A DNA stretch of 64,000 nucleotides from Lycorma delicatula (Eukaryota; Arthropoda; Insecta; Hemiptera; Fulgoridae), in assembly GCF_047948215.1 (NCBI RefSeq), contig NC_134462.1:119470437-119534436 (forward strand), read 5' to 3'. Positions 1 to 10,558 of this stretch are shown here, one piece after another. Each line of letters begins with the position of its first letter. Positions within the stretch are counted from its first letter, which is position 1. Under the pieces are notes generated by a model that was given only the letters and a program-made list of their open reading frames with translations, did no database searches and was not told where the DNA came from. The translations under genes were made by a program, and so were the position numbers.

Positions 1-420
1 TTAAAATTTAATTAAATATTTGTATATTAGATGTCATAAACAAAAAAAAAATTGTAGGTGATGAGAAACAAGTTGCTTAAAAAATTTGTATAGGCAGACC
101 ATTTTCAGATTAACAAGAAGTATTCCTGCCAGGCTTTTTAAGGACAGTGAGAAGTGAACCATTTGCACAGAATCCAACATACTATACTGCAACAGTATGC
201 TAAGCTCAATGAACTGTGAGAGTTTAAGCTGTATAAATGATGTCTTCACTCTGTCCTTCACTGGCCATGTAGTGATCATCATTACTATCAGATAATGAAA
301 TGATTTTAAATAGTGACATTTGTCCGTGCTTTACATGTTGTGTCATTGCCATAAGTCAGTACTGGTACAAAATAAAGCAACAGAAATTATGTTCCCCTTC
401 TTTTGGGAAACAATGCCTTA
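1..420. other. AT-rich non-coding DNA, nothing recognised
   Basis: No open frame here resembles a known protein and no repeat ends were recognised. It is CpG-poor like the following 14 kb and is probably intron or flank of the glycosyltransferase gene whose exon lies at 1436-1625. Confidence 0.4.
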
Positions 421-636
421 GGTACAACCTGACCCCCTTAGGGGAAGACACAAGAATCTTGTGACGATTCCGGTTGCCACACCACCCCGTATGTTCCTAG
501 CCCTGATGGGCTGTATCGGAGGTTGTTTTTTAGACCCTTTAAATCTCATAACGCATCTTACAGTTATCAGTTTGGCCTCTGTCAGGATGCCACGAATGCA
601 AATGTCTTGGCAGATGTTTCCATCAGTATTAACATT
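421..636 (-). mobile_element. R1-type LINE, 3'-terminal fragment
   Basis: Read on the minus strand, this block matches the terminal part of the R1-type LINE at 28600-28800 and the fragments at about 2930-3120 and 38890-39070. Shared landmarks, in order, are a GCATTTGCAT-type motif, a CAGCC(C)ATCAGGG-type motif, a short GGGGTGGTGTGGC stretch, and a terminal segment with CTTCCCC(T)AAGGGG. No coding sequence remains, so this is a heavily 5'-truncated insertion. Boundaries are estimated by eye. Confidence 0.7.
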
Positions 637-1435
637 ACTTCATATGACTTCTTCCAACTTCAACTAACTACTATAACTTACAACTCTTTATCTATTAAAT
701 TAACCGATTGTTGTATGTATACTGATTATTACTTAAAATGATTTTTTAATTAAATTGATCAATTTTTAATTAAATCAGCAGGAGTTTTTGGTTAGTTTTT
801 TTTTGAGCAGGTGGATTTTTGATTAAACATTCTACCTTACTTTATTTTAACCTTCATCATGTGGTATTCTGCCTATTGAAAGGTCCCTGACACCATTGTT
901 GTCTCCATCTATTTCTGTCCCGTACCTTTCTTTTCATTTCATCATAACCTTCACTATCCTTTATGTCATTTATTAACTTCACCCTCTCCCCCCCTCTTCT
1001 TTTTTCACCTTCGACAGAGCGTTAATTAATGTAACCTTAATTTACTTTCAAATTTTCAACAAAAAAACTTTTTTTTATTAATATCCAACATGTAGTGTTT
1101 CAACATTAATTTAATGATTTTTAATTCTGGGCAAATAGTATTGTTTTCGAACTTATAGAAACAGAATATCTTTCATTTTTTTTGAGTTTTCATAAATGTT
1201 GTACTATTAATTTGCAAATTTAATTATGGGTAATTAAAAAACTTGAGAATAGTATTTGAAGGAGTCTCATAATTAATATAATTTTTTGTTACTGTCTGGT
1301 AACTTCTGTTTATCACGATAGAAATTTTTTTCTATATTTGTTAGCATTAATTTTAAGTTGTTGATTTCAATGCTAAATTGCTGTTAGTTTTTTTATAAAT
1401 TTATTGTATTTGTAAAACAAATTCATTTTGTCTAG
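637..1435. other. Probable intron upstream of the glycosyltransferase exon
   Basis: AT-rich and CpG-poor, with no recognisable coding potential. It ends in a T-rich tract followed by TCTAG, which serves as the splice acceptor for the exon starting at 1436. Confidence 0.45.
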
Positions 1436-1625
1436 TGGAGAGTCCACCGATGGAAGTGAGTGACTTTTTAGAACACTGGATTGAACCGGTTGAAATCAAT
1501 AGACTAGGTGTTGATAGGGTGTACATGATAAACTTATTGAGACGTCCAGAAAGACGGCAACGAATGGTTGACTGTTTCCATGTATTAGGAGTTGATGCAA
1601 AAATTGTTGATGCTATTGATGGACA
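1436..1625 (+). CDS. COLGALT1: Internal exon of a glycosyltransferase family 25 (procollagen galactosyltransferase-type) gene
   Basis: The frame (codon boundary at 1435) encodes about 63 residues containing VYMINLLRRPERRQRMVD and later AKIVDAIDG. This is the start of the GT25 domain, in the 'V(Y/F)(V/M)INL.RRP.RR.RM' pattern of collagen hydroxylysine galactosyltransferases, which add galactose to hydroxylysine of collagen in the ER. The exon is flanked by an AG acceptor (1434-1435, after a T-rich tract) and a consensus GTAAGT donor at 1626-1631. It is therefore a phase-1/phase-2 internal exon, not a complete ORF. The residues before the domain (EHWIEPVEINRLGVD) would be the linker from the N-terminal glycosyltransferase domain. 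Neighbouring exons were not recognised; they lie outside the window or in long introns full of transposons. Family assignment is strong. The exact paralogue is inferred. Confidence 0.85.
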
Positions 1626-2289
1626 GTAAGTCATTGCTATCTGATAATTTGCATGTTGTACGATGCTGCATGATAAGATTTTTTTTTTATGATTATCTTG
1701 TTTAGTGTTAATTGAATCTTTATTACATAGGTTTGAAGTTTTTTGGTGTATATTTTTGTCCCCTTTGATAAAGAGTTTGTTATTTTTTGTTGTGATTGTG
1801 AAATGAATTATTGAAATTTAAGTTGAGATTTAACTAAGAAGTTCAATTTTTTGTTATTTTACTTGTAATTTCTGAGCTATTCAACCATTATAGATGTTAG
1901 CAACTATGTTGGAGTTAACTTGTTATACATTTTCCAGACCCTAGTTAGAAATCAAACCTAAAGAGTAGTAGGCAAGTATATCATATAAACCACCAAGGCC
2001 GCTGGTTTATTATTTTTTTAATGTGTACTGTTGTTCTTTTGTATTATTTTGATTGTAAAAATGGTGGAAGTGTCAATTTATATGAGTGGAAACATATCAG
2101 AATTTATGCTTTGAAGGGGAATAATCTAGATATCAAGCTTCTTAATGAAAGCATAAACTTTGTCATTCATAAAATTTTTTTATCATGTCCTTGTAAATTC
2201 ACACTCAAATCATTTAAATGTGAAAATACATTAGCTAAGTAAGCCAACAACAACATACAGTAATAATTTTGTAAAAGCATTTCTTCGCG
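1626..2289. other. Intronic DNA, nothing recognised
   Basis: Begins with the GTAAGT donor of the preceding exon. An open frame at 2021-2242 has no recognisable domain, and its AT-driven composition suggests chance. Confidence 0.4.
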
Positions 2290-3145
2290 CTCTTGCAGTG
2301 TGTAGGTCTGCAGAGGGAGTTTAATTGAGGTACTTGATCGTGGTAGGATCCCGGGTGGCTAGGGTCTGGCCTAGGCATTGGATTAGTTGCAGGTAGGCGC
2401 AATGGTTTCGCGCCATGATTATATTGGTGTTGTTTGTGATTTGATTGTGGGCTCCCACAGCTGGGGGTAGCCGCACTGTCGGGGTATGGTAGCCTGTGTG
2501 ATCGGGGATGTGGCTTCGTTCTGCCGGTGGCGGTACAGATCGTGACTTGGTAATGCCACGCGAGACTCCATGATGTGACCGGGTAGGGGTGTGGGGTTTG
2601 CCCCTGGCTCCTGTGCAGACTGGAATGAGCTTATGTTCCCCTTGTTAGGTGACCTACATTAGTCAATTTATTTGGGAGTAGGTCTGAATTTCTATGTTGC
2701 GTAAGACATAATTTTGATTGATATTATTGTAATATTGATTTACCTTTCAACTTGTTCATTTTCTGAGGCATTCATAGTCATGAACAGTGCTGTCAAATCT
2801 GGACTAGGTGCGGGGTTCGCGCTTTTGCAGTTTCAGTCAGTTAGTTTGAGGGAATTATGTTAGGTTGGATGTGAAGATGCTCATTTGAGGTCTATGTGAA
2901 GGCAAAATTTGATTTATGTTTTACTAATACAAATGTTTGCCGAGGCATTTACATTGGTGGCTTCCTGATCGACGCCTGGCTGATGACTGAGATGTAATCA
3001 GTTAGAGGGTCTAAAGATGACCTCTGGTAAAGCCCCTCAGGACTTGGAATGGAGAGGGTAATGGAGACCAGTAATGTCACAAGGTGGGTGGGTGTCTTCC
3101 CCCTGTGGGGTTGAAGTGATTGAATAATCTTGTCCTTTTCCAACG
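2290..3145 (+). mobile_element. R1-type LINE, 5'-truncated 3' UTR copy
   Basis: This GC-richer block aligns with the 3' untranslated region of the R1-type LINE at 25.8-28.8 kb. Shared landmarks are TAGGATCCCGGGTGG (2344 and 27954), a GTAGGTCTGAATTTC motif (2681 and about 28344), GGACTAGG(T/C)GCGGGGTTC (2800 and 28468), a GCATTTACATTGGTGGC-type motif, and GGTAAAGCCCCTCAGG near the end. Several CG dinucleotides of the 28 kb copy appear here as TG or CA. No coding region is present. Orientation is the same as the proposed glycosyltransferase gene. Confidence 0.8.
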
Positions 3146-5625
3146 GATTCACTAGATGTAGATGACTCAGTTTTTTACAAATTTATCCATTTTGCATAAG
3201 AATATAATTAAAAAAAAAACAGATATACCATTTGGCTGCACACTACAAAAACAAAATCTCAATTGTTATTATTATTTTCAATGAAACTGTGCTTTTAAAA
3301 ACTTAAGTAAATGCACCAGACGCACGCTCTGGGTTCAAAATTAAACTGAAGTTCTGCAGTCCCTTATGCTTCTATTATACTGCTGAGAGCATGATTTCTT
3401 CATGCAAACGTATCATATGCATGTTTGAACATGACACTTTCACAGAAAATGTTAAGCAAGCAGACCAAATTACAAGAAGCACGAGCATATGAAATTGGAA
3501 TTTGGAAATTGCTCAGTTTATACATTTAATACATGCACGTTCATACCTGTCAGTATCAACGCAGCTAAATAGTTTTAACTAGGGTTCATTGGGGTTGGGG
3601 TTGGTAGATCGCAAAATATTTATTATATATTATTTTTTACTTTTTGGGGGTCTTGTAACTAAAAAGGTTGCGAATCCCTATTGTAGAGAGTAAACGTTGC
3701 ATTCTGTGTATATCTTTTGCTTCAGTTACTCAGTTAGCTGTTATATTTTATAATTAATATTTTTCTTATTAATTACAGTTTCTGACTGCATAATTTTTTT
3801 TTTATTTTGAATCAGTTTGTCAGTTTATGTAGTGATCACATATTTCCAAATTTTAAGCTTTTCCTAAGTTTTCTCGCAGTGTCCCAAAAATTCCTGAATA
3901 TCTTATTTCAAAACAGAAAAAACCTTCATTAATTAATAAAATACATAGTTATTTTGAATTTACTGTTGAGATATTTGGTGTCATGACTAAACTTTATTAT
4001 ATTTGATTTATTCATTGATTCATTTGCGTCTTTTATATTCCATCCTTATGTTAATATTATCATATTTAGCATTGAATGTTTTAGGATATTATTACTTACA
4101 TTCAGAATTATTGAACAATCTAATAAAATTACATTTATTATTTTTTTAGTAATAATATTTTTGCTTTTAAAAATTAAAGTAGTGTGTAGATTATTATTAA
4201 TAAAATTTAATCTTGTCTACCAAATCACAGAAAAAAGTTTAAAAAGTAGCGTTATTAATTTTTTGTCAATTGCTGTGTTTCATTATTAATATTTTTGTAT
4301 TATTTTCCTGATAATTATGGCTATGATTAATAAAATATAATCAATTTTAGTTATTCTTTTGTACTATTATGCTTAGGCAAATTTAAAGAAATACTTGAAT
4401 GCAGTAGTTTTGATTATAAGCATTCCCAGGTTTTCCCTCCAGTCACTGCAATCATCTGATTTACTGATGAATTTTGTACTTTAAAGGTAATGTTAAGTGG
4501 TTTTCATTGGCTGTCATTCTTAGTTGCCAAGTTCATTATGCCTGTCCAAGAGAATCGTGTATCTACTCTTCCCTCTTCATTTGGGTCTTGTTGCTAAAAG
4601 TAATGGACCTTTGTTGGGGAGCAAGTCTGTTCAGGCTCACCATGGTTTACAGCACAGCCAAATTTTACCCAGGAGCAGTCACTTGATTCTAGTGAATTAC
4701 ATTGCAAGGCAGAGTTTCTTTAACAATGTTCATGAAAACAACGCAGAGCTACCATGCCACACATGGTAGCCCTGGCTACCATGCCTGGTACTTATATTTG
4801 GGCAGTAGAGGTGTAAAGCAGAGATCGCTGTCCACAGAGTCGCATTAAAACATGAAATAACCCATGCACACAGAGTCCACCTGCTCGGAGAATCTTCCTA
4901 CCTCCCAGAAAAATAAGGGTCACTACTACCTCTAGTTCAAAGTTAATTAGCTGACTTGTGAATCGTGAATGTTTTAATGTTACCATCACATCATGGGGAG
5001 CTAACAGCTACCTGGTGGTAGTAGAAACTCTGATCACACAACAACTTGTCTTACATCTGCTGCATACTCTGTAGATTTATTTTGCTGTACAGGACATTAC
5101 TTTGGTTAATCCCATAATAAAAGTCTATCCTTCACAAAATGTCACTAGAGTGTTATAGGCCAGTTACTTTATCCATCAGAAGATTACATTACCAATTAAT
5201 AATAGGCAGATAAAAGATATACTTAATAGAATTAATATATTTCCACCATGCTCCGACAAAGATTCAACTTTTAATAAGGTTTTTTATTGTGTTTATATTT
5301 AGGCAGTGAATCACTTATTTCCTACAGGGGGTCTAATAATTTGTGGTGTATTTTTGGTATAAATAAGCCTTCATTTTCTCATACAAATTGTAATTTAATT
5401 AACTGTTTGTTACTATTTTTAGCATAGATTAATATTTTATTTTGTCAATAAATGGAATAAAAATATTGTTTAAAGAAAATTTGACAACAGTGGTGTGCTA
5501 TTATATTAATTATTCTATTAAAAACTAGTCTCAGTATTGTGCAAAACACAATTAATTGTGTTTTTATTGTTTTTTGTTATTCTATAGCTTGTTGAAAAAT
5601 TATTGAAATGTTTTTTCAACATTTA
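3146..5625. other. Non-coding DNA with one unclassified higher-complexity block (about 4430-5170)
   Basis: Mostly AT-rich, CpG-poor presumed intron. The 4430-5170 block has more balanced composition and overlapping open frames in two + frames (4474-4686 and 4524-4769). I could not match it to a known family, and a decayed transposon is the likeliest explanation. A short segment at about 3585-3685 ends in GCGAATCCCTATTGTAG, which is faintly reminiscent of a hAT terminus. Confidence 0.3.
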
Positions 5626-5693
5626 TACTTTTTTCATTATTAATTAATTTGTATATATATGTATTAACAAATTAATTAGTAATGAAAAAAGTA
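5626..5693. repeat. Near-perfect palindrome (27-bp arms, 14-bp centre)
   Basis: The arm TACTTTTTTCATTATTAATT (continuing to 5652) is matched by its reverse complement at 5667-5693 with one mismatch. The right arm runs straight into sequence resembling the subterminal part of the mariner-like element at 7.6-8.9 kb, so the palindrome probably marks the joined or inverted end of such an element. Confidence 0.8.
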
Positions 5694-5782
5694 AATAACT
5701 TGCAGAATTGTTTGATACATCACTGAATAAAGAATATGTTCAAGTTTCTTTTATTTATTACATCAAGTTTTATTTATTACAT
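5681..5782. mobile_element. Fragment of mariner-like element end
   Basis: AATGAAAAAAGTAAATAACT followed by a CATCACTGAATAA motif recurs at 7705-7765 and, inverted, at about 8835-8880, within both ends of the mariner-like element to the right. The LINE copy at 5794-7601 therefore sits between pieces of the same mariner family. Confidence 0.6.
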
Positions 5783-5793
5783 ATACATACATA

Positions 5794-7601
5794 TAAACAG
5801 GAAGTGCAAACTGAAAGAAGATTGGATTAAAGAAAAGTGTTCAGAAGTGGAAAAAGAAATGATTATTAGTAAAATAGATGGAGCATGCAGGAAAGTTAAG
5901 GAAAATTTTGTGGTACATAAATTAAAATCTAATAGTGTGTTAAACAAAGATTGTGCACCGATTTATAGTACAAAAGGAAATGTCGAAAGGTGGGGTGGAA
6001 TATATTGAAGAGCTATATGGAGAAAATGAATAAGAAAATAGTGTTACAGAGGAAGAAGAGAAAGTCATAGAGGATGAAAGGGGAGAAATAATACTGAGAT
6101 CTGAATTAAAGAGAGCATTAAAAGATTTTAATGGCAGAAAGGTTTTTGGAATCGACAGAATACCTGCAGAATTACTGCGCAATGCAGGTGAGGAAGCGAT
6201 AGATAGATTGTACAAATTGGTATGTAATATTTATGAAAAAGGGGAAGTTCCATCAGACTTCAAAAAGTGTTATTGTCATAATACCAAAGAAAGCAGGAGC
6301 AGATAAATGTGAAGAATATAGAACAGTTAGTTTAACTACTCATGCATAAAAAATCTTAACTAGAATTCTGTTCAGAAGTATTGAGAGGAGAGTGGAAGAA
6401 GTGTTAGGAGAAGACCAATTTGGTTTCAGGAAACGTATAGGGACAAGGGAAGCAATTTTAGGGCTCAGATTAATAGTACAAAGAAGATTAAATAAAACAA
6501 ACCAACATACTTGGCATTTATAGACCTAGAAAAGGCATTCAATAATGTAGACTGGAAGAAAATGTTTAGTATTTAAAAAAAAATTATGATTCAAGTACAG
6601 AGATAGAAGAACGATTGCTAATATTTACAGAAACCAAAAAGCAACGGTAATAATTGAAAGAAACATAAGTAAGTATGAAACATAAGAAAGAAGCCGTAAT
6701 AAGAAAGGGAGTCCGACAAGGATGTTCCCTATCCCCGTTACTTTTTAATCTTTACATGGAACTAGCAGTTAATGATGTTAAACAACAATTTAGATTCGGA
6801 GTAACAGTACAAGGTGAAAAGATAAAGATGCTACGATTTGCTGATATAGTAATTCTAGTTGAGAGTAAAAAGGATTTAGAAGGAACAATGAACGGCATAG
6901 ATGAAGTCCTATGCAAGAACTACTGCATGAAAATAAACATGAACAAAACGAAAGTAATGAAATGTAGTAGAAATAATGAAGATGGACCACTGAATGTAAA
7001 AATATGAAGAGAAAAAATTATGGAGGTAGAAGAATTTTATTTGGGAAGTAGAATTACTAAAGATGGATGAAGCAGGAGCGATAAAAAATGCCAAATAGCA
7101 CAGGCGACTTGAGCCTTCAGTCAGAAATATAATTTGTTTACATCAAAAATTAATGTAAACATCAGGACAACATTTTTGAAAGTATATGTTAGGAGTGTCG
7201 CTTTATATGGAAGTGAAACTTGGACGATCGGAGTATCTGAGAAGAAGGTTTTGAAATGTGGTGCTATAGGAGAATGTTAAAAATCAGATGGGTGGATAAA
7301 GTGACAAATGAAGAGGTATTGCGGCAAATAGATGAAGAAAGAAGCATTTGGAAAAATATAGTTAAAAGAAGAGACAGACTTATAGGCCACATACTAAGGC
7401 ATCCTGGAATAGTTGCTTTCATATTGGAGGGACAGGTAGGTACAAGGGAACAATTATGCAGGCAGGCAACATTTGTAATATGTAAAACAAATTGTGAGGG
7501 ATTTAGGATGTAGGGGGTATACCGAAATGAAACTACTGGCACTAGGTATGGAATCTTGGAGAGCTGCATCAAAGCAGTCAAATGACTGAAGACAAAAAAT
7601 A
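5794..7601 (+). pseudogene. LINE (non-LTR retrotransposon) reverse transcriptase, degenerate copy A
   Basis: Pieces of a reverse transcriptase and C-terminal region are spread over all three + frames. They include WVEYIEELYGENE-like (from about 5990), ELKRALKDFNGRK (6106), TYLAFIDLEKAFNNVDW (about 6508-6560), RQGCSLSPLLFNLYMELAVN (6711-6775), MLRFADIVIL (6829) and CYRRMLKIRWVDKVTNEEVL (from about 7262). The tail reads ...AAATGACTGAAGACAAAAAAT. It is clearly the same family as the copy at 46.1-47.7 kb. Many frameshifts and stops inactivate it. The catalytic FADD box has lost one aspartate (FADIVIL). The element is flanked by ATACATACATA at 5783-5793 and 7602-7612, a likely target-site duplication. 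Clade was not assigned. Confidence 0.9.
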
Positions 7602-7612
7602 ATACATACATA

Positions 7613-8921
7613 AAGGATATTTCTAAATTAGGTATACAAAAGTACCTTTAATAAAAAAAAAACTAAATAATAATGATAATAATAATAATGAAAAAAGTAA
7701 ATTTAATAATAATGAAAAAAGTAAATAACTTACAGAAATGTTTGTTACAACACTGAATATCTAAGTTTCATTTATAAATGTTAAATATGGCTATCTTTTT
7801 GTAACAAGGCTTTTTGGTTACAGATGTCCCATCTGTAACCAATTTCTTGCCAAATCCTATAAAGAATGTCTTGTTCTATTGTGGCAGCTGTTTGTGTTGT
7901 CTGGTGCTGCAGCGTGTTGACATTTCTTGGTAGTGGAAGAACAAACACTCTGCCTTTAATGTAACCCCATACAAAGAATTCCATTGGAGTTAAATCAGGT
8001 GAGATTGTGATGGCCAGGAAATTGTTCCACCATGTCCAGTCCAAGTGGGGACGTTGCTATTGAGATTGCAACAACTGCAGGATGGGCACACAACTTGGTG
8101 GAAAATGAATGAACTCCTTTTGACAGCTTACAGCATAAAAAACATTTACCTTAAGCAAGTCCCTTACATTTTTGATTGTGTAATGTGGATTCCACTCACC
8201 CATATTGAAACATTATGTTGATTCACTCTACCGCTGGTTTCGAAGGTTTATTTTGTTACTGAACACATTTTTATTAAGATAATTATCTTCAGTGTCAATT
8301 TTGTTTGATTGTTTACACAAAATTTAGTTAGTTTATTTTTATCACCTTCATACAAAGCTTGTGTATCAGTAGGTGTAAATATCAGCAGTAAATCAGTAGT
8401 ATGTGTAGGGTGTAAATGACAGTCAGTTATGCAGTATCCTCCACACAGTAACTCTAGGAGTATTCAATTCTAAGTTGGCACGTTCCGTTGATTTACCTGG
8501 ACTGAATGAATGTCTTTTGCACTTGTTCGATTGCCGCTTCAGAAATGAAGGTATTCTCTAACCTGGCATCCAATGTTATACATAACCTATTTCAATGAAA
8601 CAATTGTACCATGCAATAACAGATTGTCTTTAAGGTGGTTGCTTTAGTTATAAGTTGTCTTCAAACGGTAGTAGCCAATTTGAATTCATGAAACCACAAA
8701 CAACACTGAGCTTGGTCTGCACCAGTATACAACTTCAAGAAGTCTGATGAAATTACTCATTTGCGTATGCTAACCTAGAGAGAATGTCAGGAACTAATGC
8801 TGTTAGTTGGAAATGAAACTTGAAGATATACTTATTCAGTGATGTATTGAACGATTTTGTAAGTTTTTACTTTTTTAATTATTAAAAATTACTTTTGTAT
8901 AACTAATTTAGAAATACTCTG
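7613..8921 (-). mobile_element. Mariner-like DNA transposon with inverted ends and transposase remnant
   Basis: The left end ATTTCTAAATTAGGTATACA (7619) is the inverse of the right end TAACTAATTTAGAAATACTCTG (about 8900-8921), which is followed by TA. On the minus strand, 8044-7781 encodes a C-terminal transposase segment: PDLTPMEFFVWGYIKGRVFV, then a Leu/Thr-rich stretch and IWQEIGYRWDICNQKALLQ. This is the typical end of the DDE-type transposases with the PDLTP-[FL]-W-GY-K signature common in insects. Upstream on the same strand, about 8205-8110, is a piece reading WNPHYTIKNVRDLLKVNVFY. Frameshifts and internal loss make it non-functional. The extreme left end is abutted by the LINE copy. 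Confidence 0.8.
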
Positions 8922-9017
8922 TATACACATTTATATATCTAGAAGGTAAACACTAAAAAGTATTGAATTAATAAAATTTCATCTTTTAACATTTTTGTAT
9001 TCTGATATTTTTTATAC

Positions 9018-9077
9018 ATGTTATATGGTACTCACCATGGTACTCATATATGGTTATATGGTACATGTTATATGGTA
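9018..9077. repeat. Short direct repeats TTATATGGTA
   Basis: TTATATGGTA occurs three times within about 60 bases (near 9020, 9053 and 9069), with intervening ACTCA/CATG spacers and a related ATATATGG. Confidence 0.7.
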
Positions 9078-10528
9078 AGTTAATAACATATTGCTGGTAA
9101 AAACATTTTTCTTTTTAAAAATTCTTAAATTATATAAGCTTACATTGTTGTACATTACTGATGACAAAAAAATTACATTTATCTAAATTTCATTATAATA
9201 CTGGTTGTTCTGCATGCTGTTTAGAAAATTTATCTATTAATGTCCACTTGATCTTTGTAAGTATAACTGTAGATTACTTATTTTCAATTCTTTTGCTGTT
9301 AGGCGTGGGCATTTCCCACCATCTTCAATCTTATGTTCTTTTCTTTCATACACTTTTTTTCTGTTTCTTGTACTGTGCTTCATTAAAATTGCCCTCTGTG
9401 TTTGTTTCGCTAATAATGATTCCCTAATAACGTATCAAGTTTATTCCAGTTTGGAGGTGTATTTGGTTTTGTTACATTTCATTTAGTATTTTAGAGTTTT
9501 CATCGCTTATATTAAATTAAAATTCTGTAAAATATTGTATGATAAATTCAATTCTAATGCCTTTTCATGCATTAAAATCATGTTATTGTTATCTAACAAA
9601 CTACATGCTGGTGTATGACAAGCATTGATTGTCAATAGCATTTTGAGTTGAACTAGATTTGTATTTTATTAATTTGAATGCAGATTAGAATTTGCTTAGG
9701 ATTCAACAAGGAGATCCCCTTATTGAATGCTCTGCATGTATGACTGTGTTATTATCTGCTGCAAAGTGAATTTGCCGTTGAAAGTTTGATTTGTCATTAC
9801 ATGATACAGCAAACCAGTAGTGATAAGTAAATAGTATTTTAAACACATTTTAGGTAATAGAAATTTTTGTATTACTCAGCTTGTACTGTTTATTTTAAAC
9901 TTATTTTCTTCGATTGGATAGGTATTATTTAAATCAAAGTTTTATTCATCACTGTTTCTATCTGTTGCTATTGTCAAAGGAGAATTAGATTTCATAAATT
10001 TTTAATGTTCTTATTTGGACTAAGTTATACATTATTGCACGTGTTTTTAATTTTTAACTTATGTTAACTAAATACTGTTCATTAAATAAAATATATGTCT
10101 AATGTCAAAATCTATGTATTTTATAGATCTGTATCCCTCGATGTAAAACCTTTATAGTTGTACTGCTCTTAATAACATATTTAAATCTATTAGGTTAGAT
10201 ATTGATAAGTTACGTCTTAGATTCTTTCAGTAGTAAAAAATAAATGTACTAGAGTGCACTGTTTACTGTGGGATGTGTGTGAACAATTTTTTTTGAATGA
10301 TGCAATGCCATTGCTATGTAGCAGAGGATTTATAACTAACTTCACCAGTTGTGGCTTAAAAATTGTTTTTCCTATTTATAAATGAATTTACCATGTTAGA
10401 CTCTTATTATTACAGTCTCATGCTCTTGAAGTCATATTAAATAAGGAAATTGTAATGCGTAACCCTGGTAGTTTACAATGTTGAAAGAAAATTTTTTTCT
10501 GTCTATCTTTGCGACAACATATCATATA

Positions 10529-10558
10529 GACAGCCAGAACATGAATGTTCTGGCTGTT
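10529..10558. repeat. Perfect short hairpin
   Basis: CAGCCAGAACAT (10531-10542), a two-base centre GA, then ATGTTCTGGCTG (10545-10556) forms a perfect 12-bp inverted repeat. One extra A-T pair and one G-T pair extend it outward. It is GC-richer than its surroundings. There is no T-tract or gene next to it that would make it a terminator. Confidence 0.85.

Noticed and set aside
3585..3690. Possible second hAT MITE
   Set aside because: Only one end shows a faint resemblance and no inverted partner was found.
4430..5170. Candidate gene in a higher-complexity block
   Set aside because: Overlapping open frames in two phases, no splice sites, no recognised domain; more likely a decayed unclassified repeat.
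9161..9427. 88-codon + strand open frame, hydrophobic
   Set aside because: Phe/Leu/Ser-rich as expected from T-rich DNA; no homology recognised.
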